Source: Rhodocollybia butyracea (taxonomy: Eukaryota > Basidiomycota > Agaricomycetes > Agaricales > Omphalotaceae). Taken from it: a stretch of 64,000 nucleotides of DNA. The first letter of the stretch is position 1. Each line of letters begins with the position of its first letter. Below are positions 25,344-36,160 of this stretch, piece by piece. A program made the position numbers and the translations under genes. A model generated the notes under the pieces. It saw only the letters and a program-made list of their open reading frames with translations. It was not told where the DNA came from and did not search any database. The stretch covers positions 62,001 to 126,000 of the forward strand of contig JADNRY010000083.1 of assembly GCA_015501585.1 (NCBI GenBank). The letters run 5' to 3'.

Positions 25344-25683
25344 TTTATTGGTTTATTCCGACGCCCAGGTAATATGCCTTACCTGGGCATAACTACATAT
25401 CCTCAGCCTGGATTCTCACTGAGAATCCTCATTAAGCAATACTCGGAAACTTCCGAGTCTGCGCGTTGAACATTCGGACATTTCCGAATCAAATCATGCT
25501 CTAGTGGTACGCCCCACTATTGTTTGATTTGGACAAGTCCGAAAATCTGATGCGCCGCATCAATTAATCCCGTACTTGATACGGGATCATTCTATGTTAA
25601 ACCAAATTAAAAATGGTTTGGATGGTGATGATGTCATTACCATTTTCGATTCACATCCCTGATGTTAATCTGGTGGGGGAGGG

Positions 25684-25936
25684 TGTAACGCCTCCGCCTC
25701 TCCATAATCACCACTGACCGTATCCGGCGATACGGTCATCCTAGACGCCGCCGATAGACCAAACGGTCTATCTTATCATTCTATTTATTATTAATTATAT
25801 AATAAATCCGTTACTATAAGTATCGTACGATTACTTAAGAGTCTAGTTAGTCTTTTACACCGTCGTACACACAATAGTATCCTATTTGTCGTGTTCACCG
25901 GTGTTCTTAAGGACTTTGCCCATAGGGCGCGTTATA
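25684..25936 (+). repeat. right LTR of the gag-only element
   Basis: 253 bp, the same length as the LTR at 59265-59517. Begins TGTAACGCCTCC, ends GCGTTATA, followed by target duplication CTGGT. Confidence 0.95.
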
Positions 25937-26517
25937 CTGGTTATGATGTTGCTTTCTTTCGCTGCCTGTACGCGCCTCTTTTAAAGATCTGCATCTTGGA
26001 ATGAAAGTCAGGACCACGTCGACCTTGTTAAACAACTCGCGGAATTTCGTGCACGCTCTGCGGTATCGCTATCGTCCTTGCATCTATCATGCTTTTTCGG
26101 CGACGCTGTTTCAGCGGAGGATATAATTCCATTAGTTGCCCTGTTTCCCTCCATCCGTGTCTTGCGAATCGAAAAAAAACAGGCAGGAATTTGGACATCA
26201 CACCCGTAATACGTGCACTGGTCTACAACCCAACTCGTCCAGGCCTCCTTCATCTTCCCAATCTCGAAGAACTCTACTTGGGCGCTAATAATGTTGAAGA
26301 AGAGGAGATTTGCGATCTTGTTCAATCTTACTGGCGGCCGATTAACGAAAACAGTGCGGAGGCGAATCAATCATCGGCTGAGGTTGAGGTTGAGGGTGGC
26401 ACGTCGAGGTTAAGAAAGGCGACGATTTTGAAAAGGCTTTCCAACGATGATCGTTTGACAAAGTTGGCGCGTGAATCGGCTCTTTGTGGTATCGAATTCA
26501 AGTTTTGGTTGTGGTGA

Positions 26518-27400
26518 GGAATGCATCAAGTAGTGAGTGGTGGTATGTCGAGTGAAATTTACAAAAAGCTAGGCTCAGTACAACGAGGAATTCAATATGT
26601 TTGTGGATATATTGGTGGAACCGATTGTCCCAGCAACGAATTTATGCTATAATCATTGTCTTAATCAATCTGACCGCTTATCCTATTTTTCGAGAGAGAA
26701 TAAAAGTGGTTATCCACAATACCCTGTTGGTGCACCGACGCCTCTTTTTTTAGTTCTTTTGTTTTTTAGTTTTTACGTCTTCAAGTCTGCGAAATCCCAA
26801 GGTTCACCGTGAACAGTTCACTTGAATCAAACTACACAGCGAGGCGACTCCCTATTCTTCATGGTTGTTGGCGCAGTAATAGCCTGAGCCCCTGCCTTTA
26901 CGTTACGAATGAACAAGCAACGCGATCACATGTCATGCTGCATACATTCAGATTCCAAAATTTTGAGTGGGGTGAAAGAAAAGAAGAGGCCTGAATGAAT
27001 GAGGCTGAGGGTGTGTACAGAGTTAAGACGAGTCAGAGATCCGTATCGGGGATACTGCAAGAGAGGCCGGCGAACAGAGTGTCTGGCATCCCTTGAGAGC
27101 TGCGACTACTGCATTAACGCGTCGACGATGCGTATTAAGGCTATTTACAGTATGACAGTTAACTACTTACAGCCTGACTGAGTGTATGTATTTAAATAAA
27201 GTTAAGATCTACAAGTTGAACATGACACTGCTATGAACTGTCAAACAATCGCAAGGGTGCACCGTGCCGCAATGGATACAGTGGTTCGAAATCACGGTAA
27301 ATGGTCTGTTCCTGTCTCCAAGTAATGCAGAGTCTCCCTCACAGGTGAATGGGTGTTGTGGATCAGAATTACCACTGATATAGGGTAAATTGCCTATATT
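26518..27400. other. 3' flank shared with the other F-box/LRR loci
   Basis: No gene. Segments match the 3' flanks of paralogues 2 and 3: GTGAAATTTACAAAAAGCTAG also at 33.05 kb, AGTACAACGAGGAATTCAA also at 36.25 kb, and GCTGCGACTACTGC also at 36.91 kb. The duplications therefore included downstream sequence. Confidence 0.65.
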
Positions 27401-27419
27401 GATGAAGAGATGTATGATA

Positions 27420-29007
27420 AAATTGGCTCGGAATTGAGCCAGTGAACTTGAACTTACAGTTGCCAAAATCATCATGTACACTCCAAAGTCCGGAGGTACA
27501 TACAATGATTTGCTAGTGATAGGGGTCTTGAAATTGGTTGTCGGGAGGTTGATGTTATCACTGCTGTCGACGAATCCATAGTGGCCAGTAGCTGTTGTGT
27601 TAAAGAGAATCACAATGTAGATTATCTGGACTCCGCAGAAACTGGCACCAGAACTCAACAAGCAGGAACAAAATCTTGAGAATATATGTTCTTCTGTACA
27701 CCGCAGCTTGTTTCAGTAGTCCACGATGAACCCTATCTCACGTCAAAGATTGACAGCAAGCCAAGCAAGAGAGAGAACATACCATGCTTTCCAGCCAATT
27801 AGCAAACGTTGCAACTACATTGACGGCCAAGGACTGAACAATTGAGATCCAATCAAGATCTACGAGACGATTGACTGCCATGCCAAATTGATTTATGACA
27901 AAAGGGAAGGTATTGTGCTCCAATGTGACTGGAATAATGCCAGTGGACAATATATCAGCAATACAATCCAGAGTGTTTATGCTAGAGTGCGTGCAAAAAT
28001 TCTACTATCAGATTCATCCAGTCACTTTACAAAGGCCAAGCAGCAAACACCCAATTACCCATGTTAGAAGCCAGAAGGACAGCAAGCGCAGCTTTCACAA
28101 CCCAGTTTCTCGGAAATAGAATCCACGCTCTCCAAACCACAATGAGATCACTCAAGAGAAGCTGCCACCCCAAGTGCCACCAAGAATCAGCATACAAAAC
28201 TGCCCAAATTATATCTAACCCACATTGAGTGTTCCAGGAATGCTTTGAAATATATACAGGGTTGCCAGGATATGACTTTGCCACTTGTCCAATGCACATC
28301 CTGAGGGTGAACATGAGGCCAGGACTGTGATGTGCTCTCCATAATTAGATGCTGTAATGTTCATAATACTCCAAGTGAAGCAAATGAAAACCAGAATCAA
28401 GCACACAAGCAGGCCAAGCTTGGGTTTACTATATGATGAGCTATGAACAAAAGTCAGAGACGATGTTGAAACTTAACCCCCACCAACTTCTCTGCAAAAC
28501 CCGGGTTTTGATCAGAGCAGTTCTATTTGGTTGCTATGGCTGCTATGGAGTGCTCTGGCCAGGTTTGTCCCAGGTTTTGCAGATTTGGACAAAAAAAAAA
28601 AAGGTATAAATACAATCAAATGTGCTCTGTCAATTTTACAAAAATACAAATCACAATTTCCTTGGGCTCAAAGTAGAGCAAGGGGATTTCTTTGAAGTTG
28701 CTTTGAAGCAACTCCGAAGATAAGCCCGGATCATCATAAAGGGGGATCACAGAACACAACCATTATGAAGTACTAATCAGAGATGGTGTAGTACGTACAT
28801 TAGCGGCTTAATTGCAATGCATGTTCCAAGCAGAAAGGCACCTGAAATAAATGGGTAACCATGGTAAGTAAAGTCGATGATAGTGAACCAGATAATGAGA
28901 TGATAATCTAACGTACCATAGATAGGTATCAAGATTTCTACCACTTGGACCACTGCGATCCACTTACTGCCAACCTCTCCAAGTATAATTTGTTCACTGT
29001 TTGGCAT
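27420..29007 (-). pseudogene. multi-pass (seven-TM-like) fungal membrane protein, probably decayed
   Basis: ATG at 29007 (MPNSEQIILGEVG). An intron from about 28918 to 28840 (GTACGT..TTTCAG) joins to GAFLLGTCIAIKPLM. Further hydrophobic blocks on the minus strand are CLILVFICFTWSIMNITAS (about 28400), LLSDLIVVWRAWILF with WVVKAALAVLLA (28.0-28.2 kb), QSLAVNVVATFANWLES (about 27.8 kb) and SFCGVQIIYIVILFNT (about 27.6 kb). The order and the W-R-A-W segment match the multi-helix integral membrane proteins of unknown function that are abundant in basidiomycetes. The junction near 28215 would need a 20-base intron, so a frameshift is more likely. Exon ends past the second are not resolved. Confidence 0.55.
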
Positions 29008-29239
29008 GGCTAAAGGTGGGTGTCAGTTGGCCACGGCAGAATGATGATTATATATATGAATAAATCCCGCAAACCCTATGGGCATTACCATAGCCCCCAA
29101 TTTGAAGCGGATCCTACTGTGATGACTGCCAGTCGCCTGGGCAATAACGGCAACTGGCACAATGTGACTCATGTATCTTGATGTATCCGCATGCATTGAA
29201 TGAAAGCAATCAATTTTTTTTTGCACTTTGATGAGAAGT

Positions 29240-29944
29240 CTTGCGCAAAAATTGCGTTAGGAGAGTTCTGTGGGAGTCCTTTGCTAGGATTCAGGCTATT
29301 TCAGGTGTTGTATATCATAATAAGATATCAGGATTTGATTATTCAAGCACACTGCGCTCATTACTACCACATGTACATGTAGTAATGTACTTATCTCCTG
29401 CCTGTCCCACTGTGCAGTAGGGCCATCAGCAAAACTTGAGCAAAACATGAGCTGGAGCCGCTCATACAACCGGCTTCAGCGACTCCTAGCGGCTCTCAGC
29501 GCTCTACAGTGCCGGAAACTTGGCCGGAAAGCGGCTTCACGTTCATACATGTTTGATACATGTTTTGCTGATGCATGTAGCTAGATATAAGTACGCTACC
29601 CATCCCATTGTCTCTCTTAGTTCGCATTGTTACCTTTAGTTATGAGTCCTGAATGAAATGGCATCCTTATCTCAACCTTATCTCGGTGGTTTCGCATGGG
29701 AATTCTGTGCCGATTGAGGTTGTTCGATATATTTGGAGCGTCAAAGCGTGCGTCACGTGCCCTATTCATCTTCCCTTTGGCTTACTGTACAGTCTCTCGA
29801 AATCTGGCTCTCCCAGCTACTGAAATCGCATTGATTAATGGAAGCAGCAGCAACAAGACCTTCAATCGACATCTTTTGGCCAGTTTAATTATTATTAACA
29901 AGAGGAATGAGCTTGTGGCTCGACTTTGTAACAAGAACATGATA
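29240..29944. other. intergenic, no gene recognised
   Basis: A 83-codon open frame at 29696-29947 has no recognisable motif. A GC-rich patch near 29450-29545 has imperfect self-complementary repeats of GAGCCGCT and GCCGGAAA. Confidence 0.4.
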
Positions 29945-30337
29945 TGATCCTGACCAGATTTTGTAGAGGACTACGGCTCTTCCAGTGCGTCATTGACGCT
30001 CTTACTCCACTGAAAAAACTAATTTTGTCATCTACTGCAGGCTACAAATGTGCAGGTTGTTTGATAAAAGCGTCCTCAAAATCGTTTCTGGGTCCGCGCG
30101 GGCTATTCAGCACGATGGCTCACAGTACCTCACACATTTGAAATACTTGTCATCACTACAGTACGAGGCAATATCAAGGCAAGAATCCACCCATACCAAT
30201 AACCTATTATGACTTGACTCCATTTGTACTACACGCACAAAGAGTAGTAGTCCTAGCAATGCAATGAAAATGAGAAGAAAAAATCGTCTTTCAAGCCTAA
30301 CCAACATACTGTCCGATTCCTATCATCCAACCGCATA
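29945..30337. repeat. segmental duplication, copy B (partner 14716-15106)
   Basis: Homologous to 14716-15106. Fused at about 30338 to a copy of F-box sequence that begins at about 18840 in the other block, so some 3.7 kb (the DUF4246 gene and the F-box N-terminus) is absent. On the minus strand, 30307-30107 is an open 66-codon frame with one hydrophobic segment. Confidence 0.75.
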
Positions 30338-31125
30338 GTAATGATTTGTTGGAGAGCAGGAAGCTTTGAAGCCTTTACCGGCGATTACACATCTCTACAT
30401 TCCTGCTATCGGGTACAAGTCCTCTTTTGACCCCAATAGCAACGGTCCTCCGATCAATCCACCAACTTTGGCTCCGCTTCTTCCACCAAGCCCTCGAACT
30501 GTTCCTTCCGCTTCCACCCCATCTTCGAAAACCTCATCGAACTACATTGCGATGCCGATGACCTGTACCACACGGCTGATTTCACCGTCGCCTCGCCGCA
30601 ATTCTTCCAGTCCATGAATGCAAGCCAAAGAAGCACGCGCGGGAAGATCCCACCCCGGATCCCACCCAGTCCCATACTCGTCCCTTGTTCCCTTCACCCA
30701 CTCGGATACTGGGAGATGCAGACGTGGATGCGGATGCAAATTTTCCGGCACCGTCGCAGTTCATGGTAGGTTCCACGACAAACCATTGCTATCCCCGTCC
30801 AGGCACCATCTCGTACTCTCGCCTGCGCATGCACGTTCGAAAGCTCCGAAGTTGTATACCGGCTTGTGATGCAAAGGGCATCGCGCCGATCCGGTTGTGC
30901 GGTATTGGTTCAACGATGTTGCGACTGGGCTTGTGGCGGAGGAAACGTTGTGGGAATGGGTATTCTAATAATGGTGATAATTGGGAGATGATAGGAGAAG
31001 GTCACTCGAGTACGGGGACAGGAACCCATGAGAAGGATGTGGGAGGGATGCAGGGGTTGAGTATGAAGGGTAGATATGGGGAAGGAGGATTTTGTTGGGA
31101 TCGTTCGATGGGTATCTGGCAGTAA
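30338..31125 (+). pseudogene. F-box protein C-terminal relic (copy of 18.84-19.77 kb)
   Basis: Matches exon 2 of the F-box gene from KPLPAITHLYIPAIGYKSS onward. It lacks the F-box and exon 1, has internal deletions (for example in the DADA run), and switches frame several times. It keeps the base near 30925 whose loss shifts the frame at 19503 in the other copy, which makes it a useful outgroup. Confidence 0.8.
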
Positions 31126-31414
31126 ACACTGAACATCTATGATTCGTGTGTGTTTCCTCAATCTTTAACTTCAAAGTTGGTTAGGTGCCGGTGGAACCAA
31201 GGTCTGAATAAGATATCACATAGGAAGTCCATCATGGGTAACGAATATAGCGGTAAGTGACACTAAATATCTCGCTTACGCCTCGATTCTCAACGTTCAA
31301 ACGTTCAACTTCTGAGTGGGCCAGAGCGTTTTCGGTCTTTGCTATGAGACATTTGAGTCGTAAGATAAGCGCTCTTGTTCCACGCCCATCAGTTGCCCCT
31401 AAACTGTGCTGTCC

Positions 31415-33006
31415 ATGACACAATATCTTTCTCTACCTCGGATCGAAGGGCCTATATGGCTTGAACCCAATGAAATCATTACCATTCAAACACTGATTTC
31501 AGAAGCACAGGAGCAACTCGTTACTCTCGAAAATCGGATGAATGAAGACGGGGCTGACTCGGAACTGGCGAGTCTGAAATCCCTCCACGCCGTCGAGATT
31601 GCATCTCTACAAAACATCGTCTCCCCTATTCGTCGTATGCCGCCAGAGATTGTCTCGGAAATATTCAGGGCTTACTGTGCAATGGACAGTGGGTATCGTT
31701 GGTACCGGGGAATGCACCAGGAGACCTCTACCTGAATCATTCTCACCTCTGTATGTGCGCATGGAGAAATGCTGCTCATGCGACACCCAAGCTGTGGTCA
31801 GAGATCAGGGTTCAACGAGAAGGCTATCGCGCACCCAATGCTGCAGACTCAGACATTGCGACGCAGTGGCTCAGTCGGAGCGGCGATCTTCCCTTGGATT
31901 TGAACATATCTTTACGCATGGGCTACAGGGGAAATATTTCCCAGGCTTTTCTAGCTTTCTCTCACAGAATCCGTTCCCTCGAGGTTTGTCTACCCATGGA
32001 ACACTTTGAGCCATTCATCCATCTTCCAAAATCTTCGTTCCCTTCTTTGGAGACGCTTATAGTCGATTTCCGCAATCGGGACCCCTTCTACTTCTCTGAA
32101 GAGTTGCAAAGTCAACATCCCAGTGGCATTGAGATTTTTTCAGATTCACGTCAATTGAAGTATGTCGAATTTACCGAGGCTGGTGATTCTTGCCTACTTG
32201 AAAACATAAAGTTTCCTCCAGATGCAGTAACATCACTAAAGATTGCTGCGTATGGCTGCTGCCTAGACCAATTTCTCAGCCTTTACTTCGACACAGTACG
32301 CGGCATGAATCAGCTTGTTCACTGTAAAATCGAATTCCCCAGAAGACAATTCGAGATATCTGATACAAGTAAACCCATAATCCTCCCATTTTTGCAATCT
32401 CTCAGCTTATCCGAACCCAACGTGGATACTGGTTATGCTGTTGCTTTTTTCCGCTGCCTGTACGCGCCTCTCCTAAAAGATCTGCATCTTGGTCATGAAA
32501 GCCAGAGTCACACCGAGCTCGTTAAACAACTCGCAGAATTCCGTGCGCGGTCTGCGGTGTCGCTATCGTCCCTGCATCTATCATACTTTTTGGGCGATAT
32601 TATTTCAGGGGAGGATTTAATCCCACTAGTCGCCGCATTTCCATCGATTTGTATCTTGCGAATCTCCAACACAGGCAGCAGTTTGGACCTCAGACCCGTC
32701 ATACATGCACTGGTCTACGACCCAACCTCTCCGGGCCCCCTTCATCTTCCCAATCTCGAAGAACTCTACTTGGACGCTAATGAAGTTGAAGAAGAAGAGG
32801 TTCGCCATCTAATCCAATCATACTGGCGGCCCATCAACGAAAATAATGCTGGTGCGAATGAATTTTTGTCTGATGTTGAAGGTGGTGGTTCGAGAGTGAG
32901 AAAGGCGACGATTTTGACTTATACAACCCTTGCCAATATTAATTACTTCGCGGAGTTGGCACATGAATCAGCCCTTCATGGTATCCAATTCGAGTTTCAG
33001 TTGTAG
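31415..33006 (+). pseudogene. F-box/LRR paralogue 2, one stop and one frameshift
   Basis: ATG 31415 (MTQYLSLPRIEGPIW), coiled-coil-like EAQEQLVTLENRM, then F-box MPPEIVSEIFRAYC. A TGA at 31733-31735 replaces an Arg codon of the paralogues, and one base is lost near 31755. After that an open frame runs to 33006 through LRR-like IRSLEVCLPMEHF, FPSLETLIVDF, LLKDLHLGHES and LHLPNLEELYLDANE. It shows what the C-terminal region of the other two copies looked like before they were interrupted. Confidence 0.88.
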
Positions 33007-33595
33007 AGGATGTATTAAAGTGGTGGCTGGCCATGGTATGTCAAGTGAAATTTACAAAAAGCTAGGTGGACCGTGGAACCACAGGAGCACTTCCCAAGGT
33101 TCCCCATATTGGAGCCGACATCTGAATAAGGTATCACATAGGAAGTCCATCATGGGCGATGAGGCAAAACTTAGCTTTGGGATCAGCCCAAGGATCAGCC
33201 TATGCTTCAAAGTTCAAAGGTCGTTTGATGGAACGATAGCAATATTCTGTTTGATATAGGGCTATATGCTGCAGCTGAATGGGGCACGCAGGTAGCTGGT
33301 ATATGGTATAGGCAGTGATGCAAGCAATGGGTAGCTAATAAAAGTTCGACCGTTGGGATCATGGTCGGGACGATTTGCAGCCCAGCATCCGAGTGAGAGA
33401 GCCAATATGTAGGTATAGAGTACTTTACCGGTACCTTCTACTGCAGAGGGAAAATCTATACACTAAGTATCAGTATTGAATATCCTTGTCGATTTCAAGT
33501 CCCTTGGTACCTCGGAGCATTGCGCCGTTTCGGTTGAGTTCCCGAAACAAGCGCTGGGTGAGTCATCGGCGCTTGTCCAGATCACTGTGCTCTCC

Positions 33596-36160
33596 ATGGC
33601 GCAATATCTTTCTCTACCTCGAATTGAAGGGCCTATATGGCTTGAGCCAAACGACATCACCATTCTTCAAACAATGATCTTAGAAGCACAGGAGCAACTC
33701 GCTACTCTCGAAAGTCGGAGAGACGGGGCCGATGACTCTGACTCTGAACTGACGAATCTGAAAGACCTTAAAGTTGTCCGGATCGCATCTCTACAAAACA
33801 TTCTCACCCCAATTTGTCAGATGCCCCTAGAGATCGTCTCAGAAATCTTCATGGTTTACTGTTCAATCAACCATATGTATCGGTGGCGCGGGGGAGTGCA
33901 CCAAGGGACTTGTACCCGGATCATTCTCACTTCTGTATGTGCAGCGTGGAGAAATGCCGCTCTTGCAACACCTGAGCTGTGGTCGGAGCTCAAAGTTTAT
34001 CGGGAGGGGTATCAAGATGCTAGTGCTGCAGACTCAGACATTGCGACACAGTGGTTCAGTCGGAGTGGCAATCTTCCCTTGAATTTAAACATATCCTTGC
34101 ACATGGACTACGAGGGAAATATCTCTGAGGCCTTTCTAGCTTTCTCTTACAGAATCCGTTCCCTCGAGATTCGTCTACCCATGGAACACTTTGAACCATT
34201 CATCCATCTTCCGAGATCCTCATTTCCTTCTCTGGAGAAGCTTATACTCGATTTCCGCCATCGGGACCCTTTTTACTTCTCCGAAGAGTTGGAAAGTCAA
34301 TATCTCAATGGTATTGAGATTTTTTCAGATTCACAACAGTTGAAGTATGTCGGGTTCGACGAGGATGGGTTTTCATGTATACTTGAAAACATGAAATTTC
34401 CACAAGATGAAGTAACGTCGCTAATCATTAATGCGACTCACTGCTACTCCAGCCAATTTCCTCATGTTTACTTCGACACAGTACGCAGCATGAACCAGCT
34501 AGTCCACTGCACAATCAACTTCCCCACTCGACGATTCGAAATATCTGATACACGCCAGCCTATAATCCTCCCATTCTTGCAATCTCTCACATTATCCACT
34601 GGGTGGGACGTGGATACTGGTTATGATGCTGCTTTCTTTCGCTGCCTGTACGCGCCTCTTCTAAAAGATCTGCATCTTATAAATGAAAGTCAGAACCACG
34701 CGGAGTTTGTTAAACAACTTGCAGAATTTCGTGCGCGCTCTGCGGCGTCACTATCATCCTTACATCTCTCATCCTTTTTCGGTGCTACCATTTCAGGAAA
34801 AGATAATATGTTTTGCATCACGAGCCTATGGCTCCATGTAATGCACAATGGGCGAGCAACGTAAATTGTTTGCCTTCTAGGGGTCGGTCAATGTTCAATA
34901 CTGGCTCCTTTGCTTATTGCATAGACATTCAGCCGATTCTATCAATGTTTATGTCCGACTGCTTTTAAATCTCCCAGCTCATTGTTTGTTTGTATCGTTT
35001 CCACAGTGCTGAAAAGTTTATTTCCTTTGGTTTCTGCATGCCATCTATTTTGAGTCAATGACCACAGGCTGGTTTCAGTATTGATACCGGTGCACTGCTT
35101 AGTCTTCTCATGGCACGATCTTCGTGAACCTAACACAGCAGTAACGGCCATTCTTGCGTGGATTCCTTGATGGCTGATGTACAGTAACTTTGTACAAGTG
35201 CATTTACTGAAAAATTGAGTTGAATGTAGCCATTACGGTGCACTGATGAACCATGAGGCAGTACTACTCTTTCGGGATTATTTAGAAGTTATTTGGAAGT
35301 TATCACGGTCCCTAGCATTATTATGCATTCGGTTGGCGGTTAGTGGTGTCCTCACATTCATTGGCAGTGGAATTGCTGCGCTATTCAGAACAGAACTATC
35401 CATACATTCTGTGAGATGTAGGTTCTCCAGGACTACCAACTTTACGGTTTGCTTCCGTTCATCCACAAGAGCCTCACGGCGACAGTACTAGTCGCTAAAA
35501 ACGCTGGATATTCTGTATCATATCGACGTGTAATTTTTACTACGTCAAATACAGTCGCATTGTTTATTTATTCATGCGTAATCTCGGCTTTTGTGCGACG
35601 GTACTTCTGTGGTACTGGTCACAGTGTTGTTGAGATCGCATGTATTTCTGTGTGATACCAGACCGGCTCGGGCGCTCCGCGCGTTCGCTTTGGCCGGTCA
35701 AAGCATTTCGACCTCTGTACATTGTGGCTGTGCTCGTTTTTAGCGGCACGGTATATCAATTGGGTTCGCGTTGCTCACCCAATAATCAAACTAGTTGCTG
35801 TGTTTCCCTCGATCTACATCTTGCGAGTCAACCAAACAAGCTCGCGTTTGAACATCAGACCTTTAACACATGCGCTTGTCCATAACCCAGCTCGTCGAAG
35901 GCCCCTCTATCTTCCCAATCTTGAAGAACTTGACTTTGAAGTACCTGAGATCAGGACGGAGGAGGTTTGCAATTTAATCCAATCATACCGCCAAGGACAA
36001 TACTGTTGCGAGTCCTCTGCCCGATGTTAAAGATGGGACTTCGAGGTTGCGAAAGGCGAGAATCTTGGCTTATGATAGACAAGTTGTCGACGTTGATCGC
36101 TTAACGAAGTTGGTGCATGGATCGGCCCTTCATGGCATCCAATTCAAGTTTGAGTCGTAG
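33596..36160 (+). pseudogene. F-box/LRR paralogue 3, interrupted by a 0.98-kb insertion
   Basis: ATG at 33596. The first 403 or so codons are intact, with EAQEQLATLESRR, F-box MPLEIVSEIFMVYC and the LRR-like repeats. After ISGKD (34804) foreign sequence begins, giving a stop at 34864. Homology resumes at 35782 with KLVAVFPSIYILRV and ends at 36160; after 35980 a further frame change replaces the RPINEN region. A truncated protein with the F-box and most LRRs could still be made from 33596 to 34864. Confidence 0.85.
34805..35781. mobile_element. 977-bp insertion with TIR-like ends in F-box/LRR paralogue 3
   Basis: Bounded by homology to paralogue 2 on both sides. TGGGCGAGCAACG at 34849-34861 is near-complementary to CGTTGCTCACCCA at 35769-35781, so a terminal inverted repeat of about 13 bp is present, with 44 extra bases outside on the left. 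A hairpin GACCGGC/GCCGGTC sits near 35660-35700. No transposase frame. No clean target duplication is seen, so the class is open. Confidence 0.55.

Larger units (their letters stand above)
22599..25936 (+). mobile_element. gag-only LTR element (TR-GAG type), hairpin-saturated
   Basis: LTRs at 22599-22834 and 25684-25936; target duplication CTGGT at 22594-22598 and 25937-25941. The two F-box/LRR paralogues without the insert carry an uninterrupted ACTGGTTATG here, which confirms the empty site. LTR ends are TGTAACGCC..CGTTATA. The 2.85-kb interior encodes a gag-like protein and no protease, RT or integrase, so it must be mobilised in trans. Short perfect inverted repeats with unrelated sequences occur roughly every 50 bases across LTR, coding and non-coding parts. 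LTRs differ by one 17-bp indel and a base change, so insertion is very recent. Confidence 0.93.
21585..26517 (+). pseudogene. F-box/LRR paralogue 1, split by a 3.3-kb insertion
   Basis: ATG at 21585. Two losses relative to the paralogues (2 bp near 21595, 1 bp near 21795) break the frame before the F-box. The long open part starts at MPPEIVSEIFRAYC (21807) and runs to 22598, where a gag-only LTR element is inserted after CTGGT. The gene resumes at 25937 and ends at 26517 with LHLPNLEELYLGANN. After the insertion the frame is also damaged near 25980-26100. The family looks like an F-box followed by irregular LRRs (IRSLEVYMPMEHF, FPSLETLILDF). The substrate is unknown. Confidence 0.85.

Noticed and set aside
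22599..25936. CRISPR array or spread of one palindromic repeat as explanation for the hairpins
   Set aside because: The arms have unrelated sequences and irregular spacing, and there is no constant repeat.
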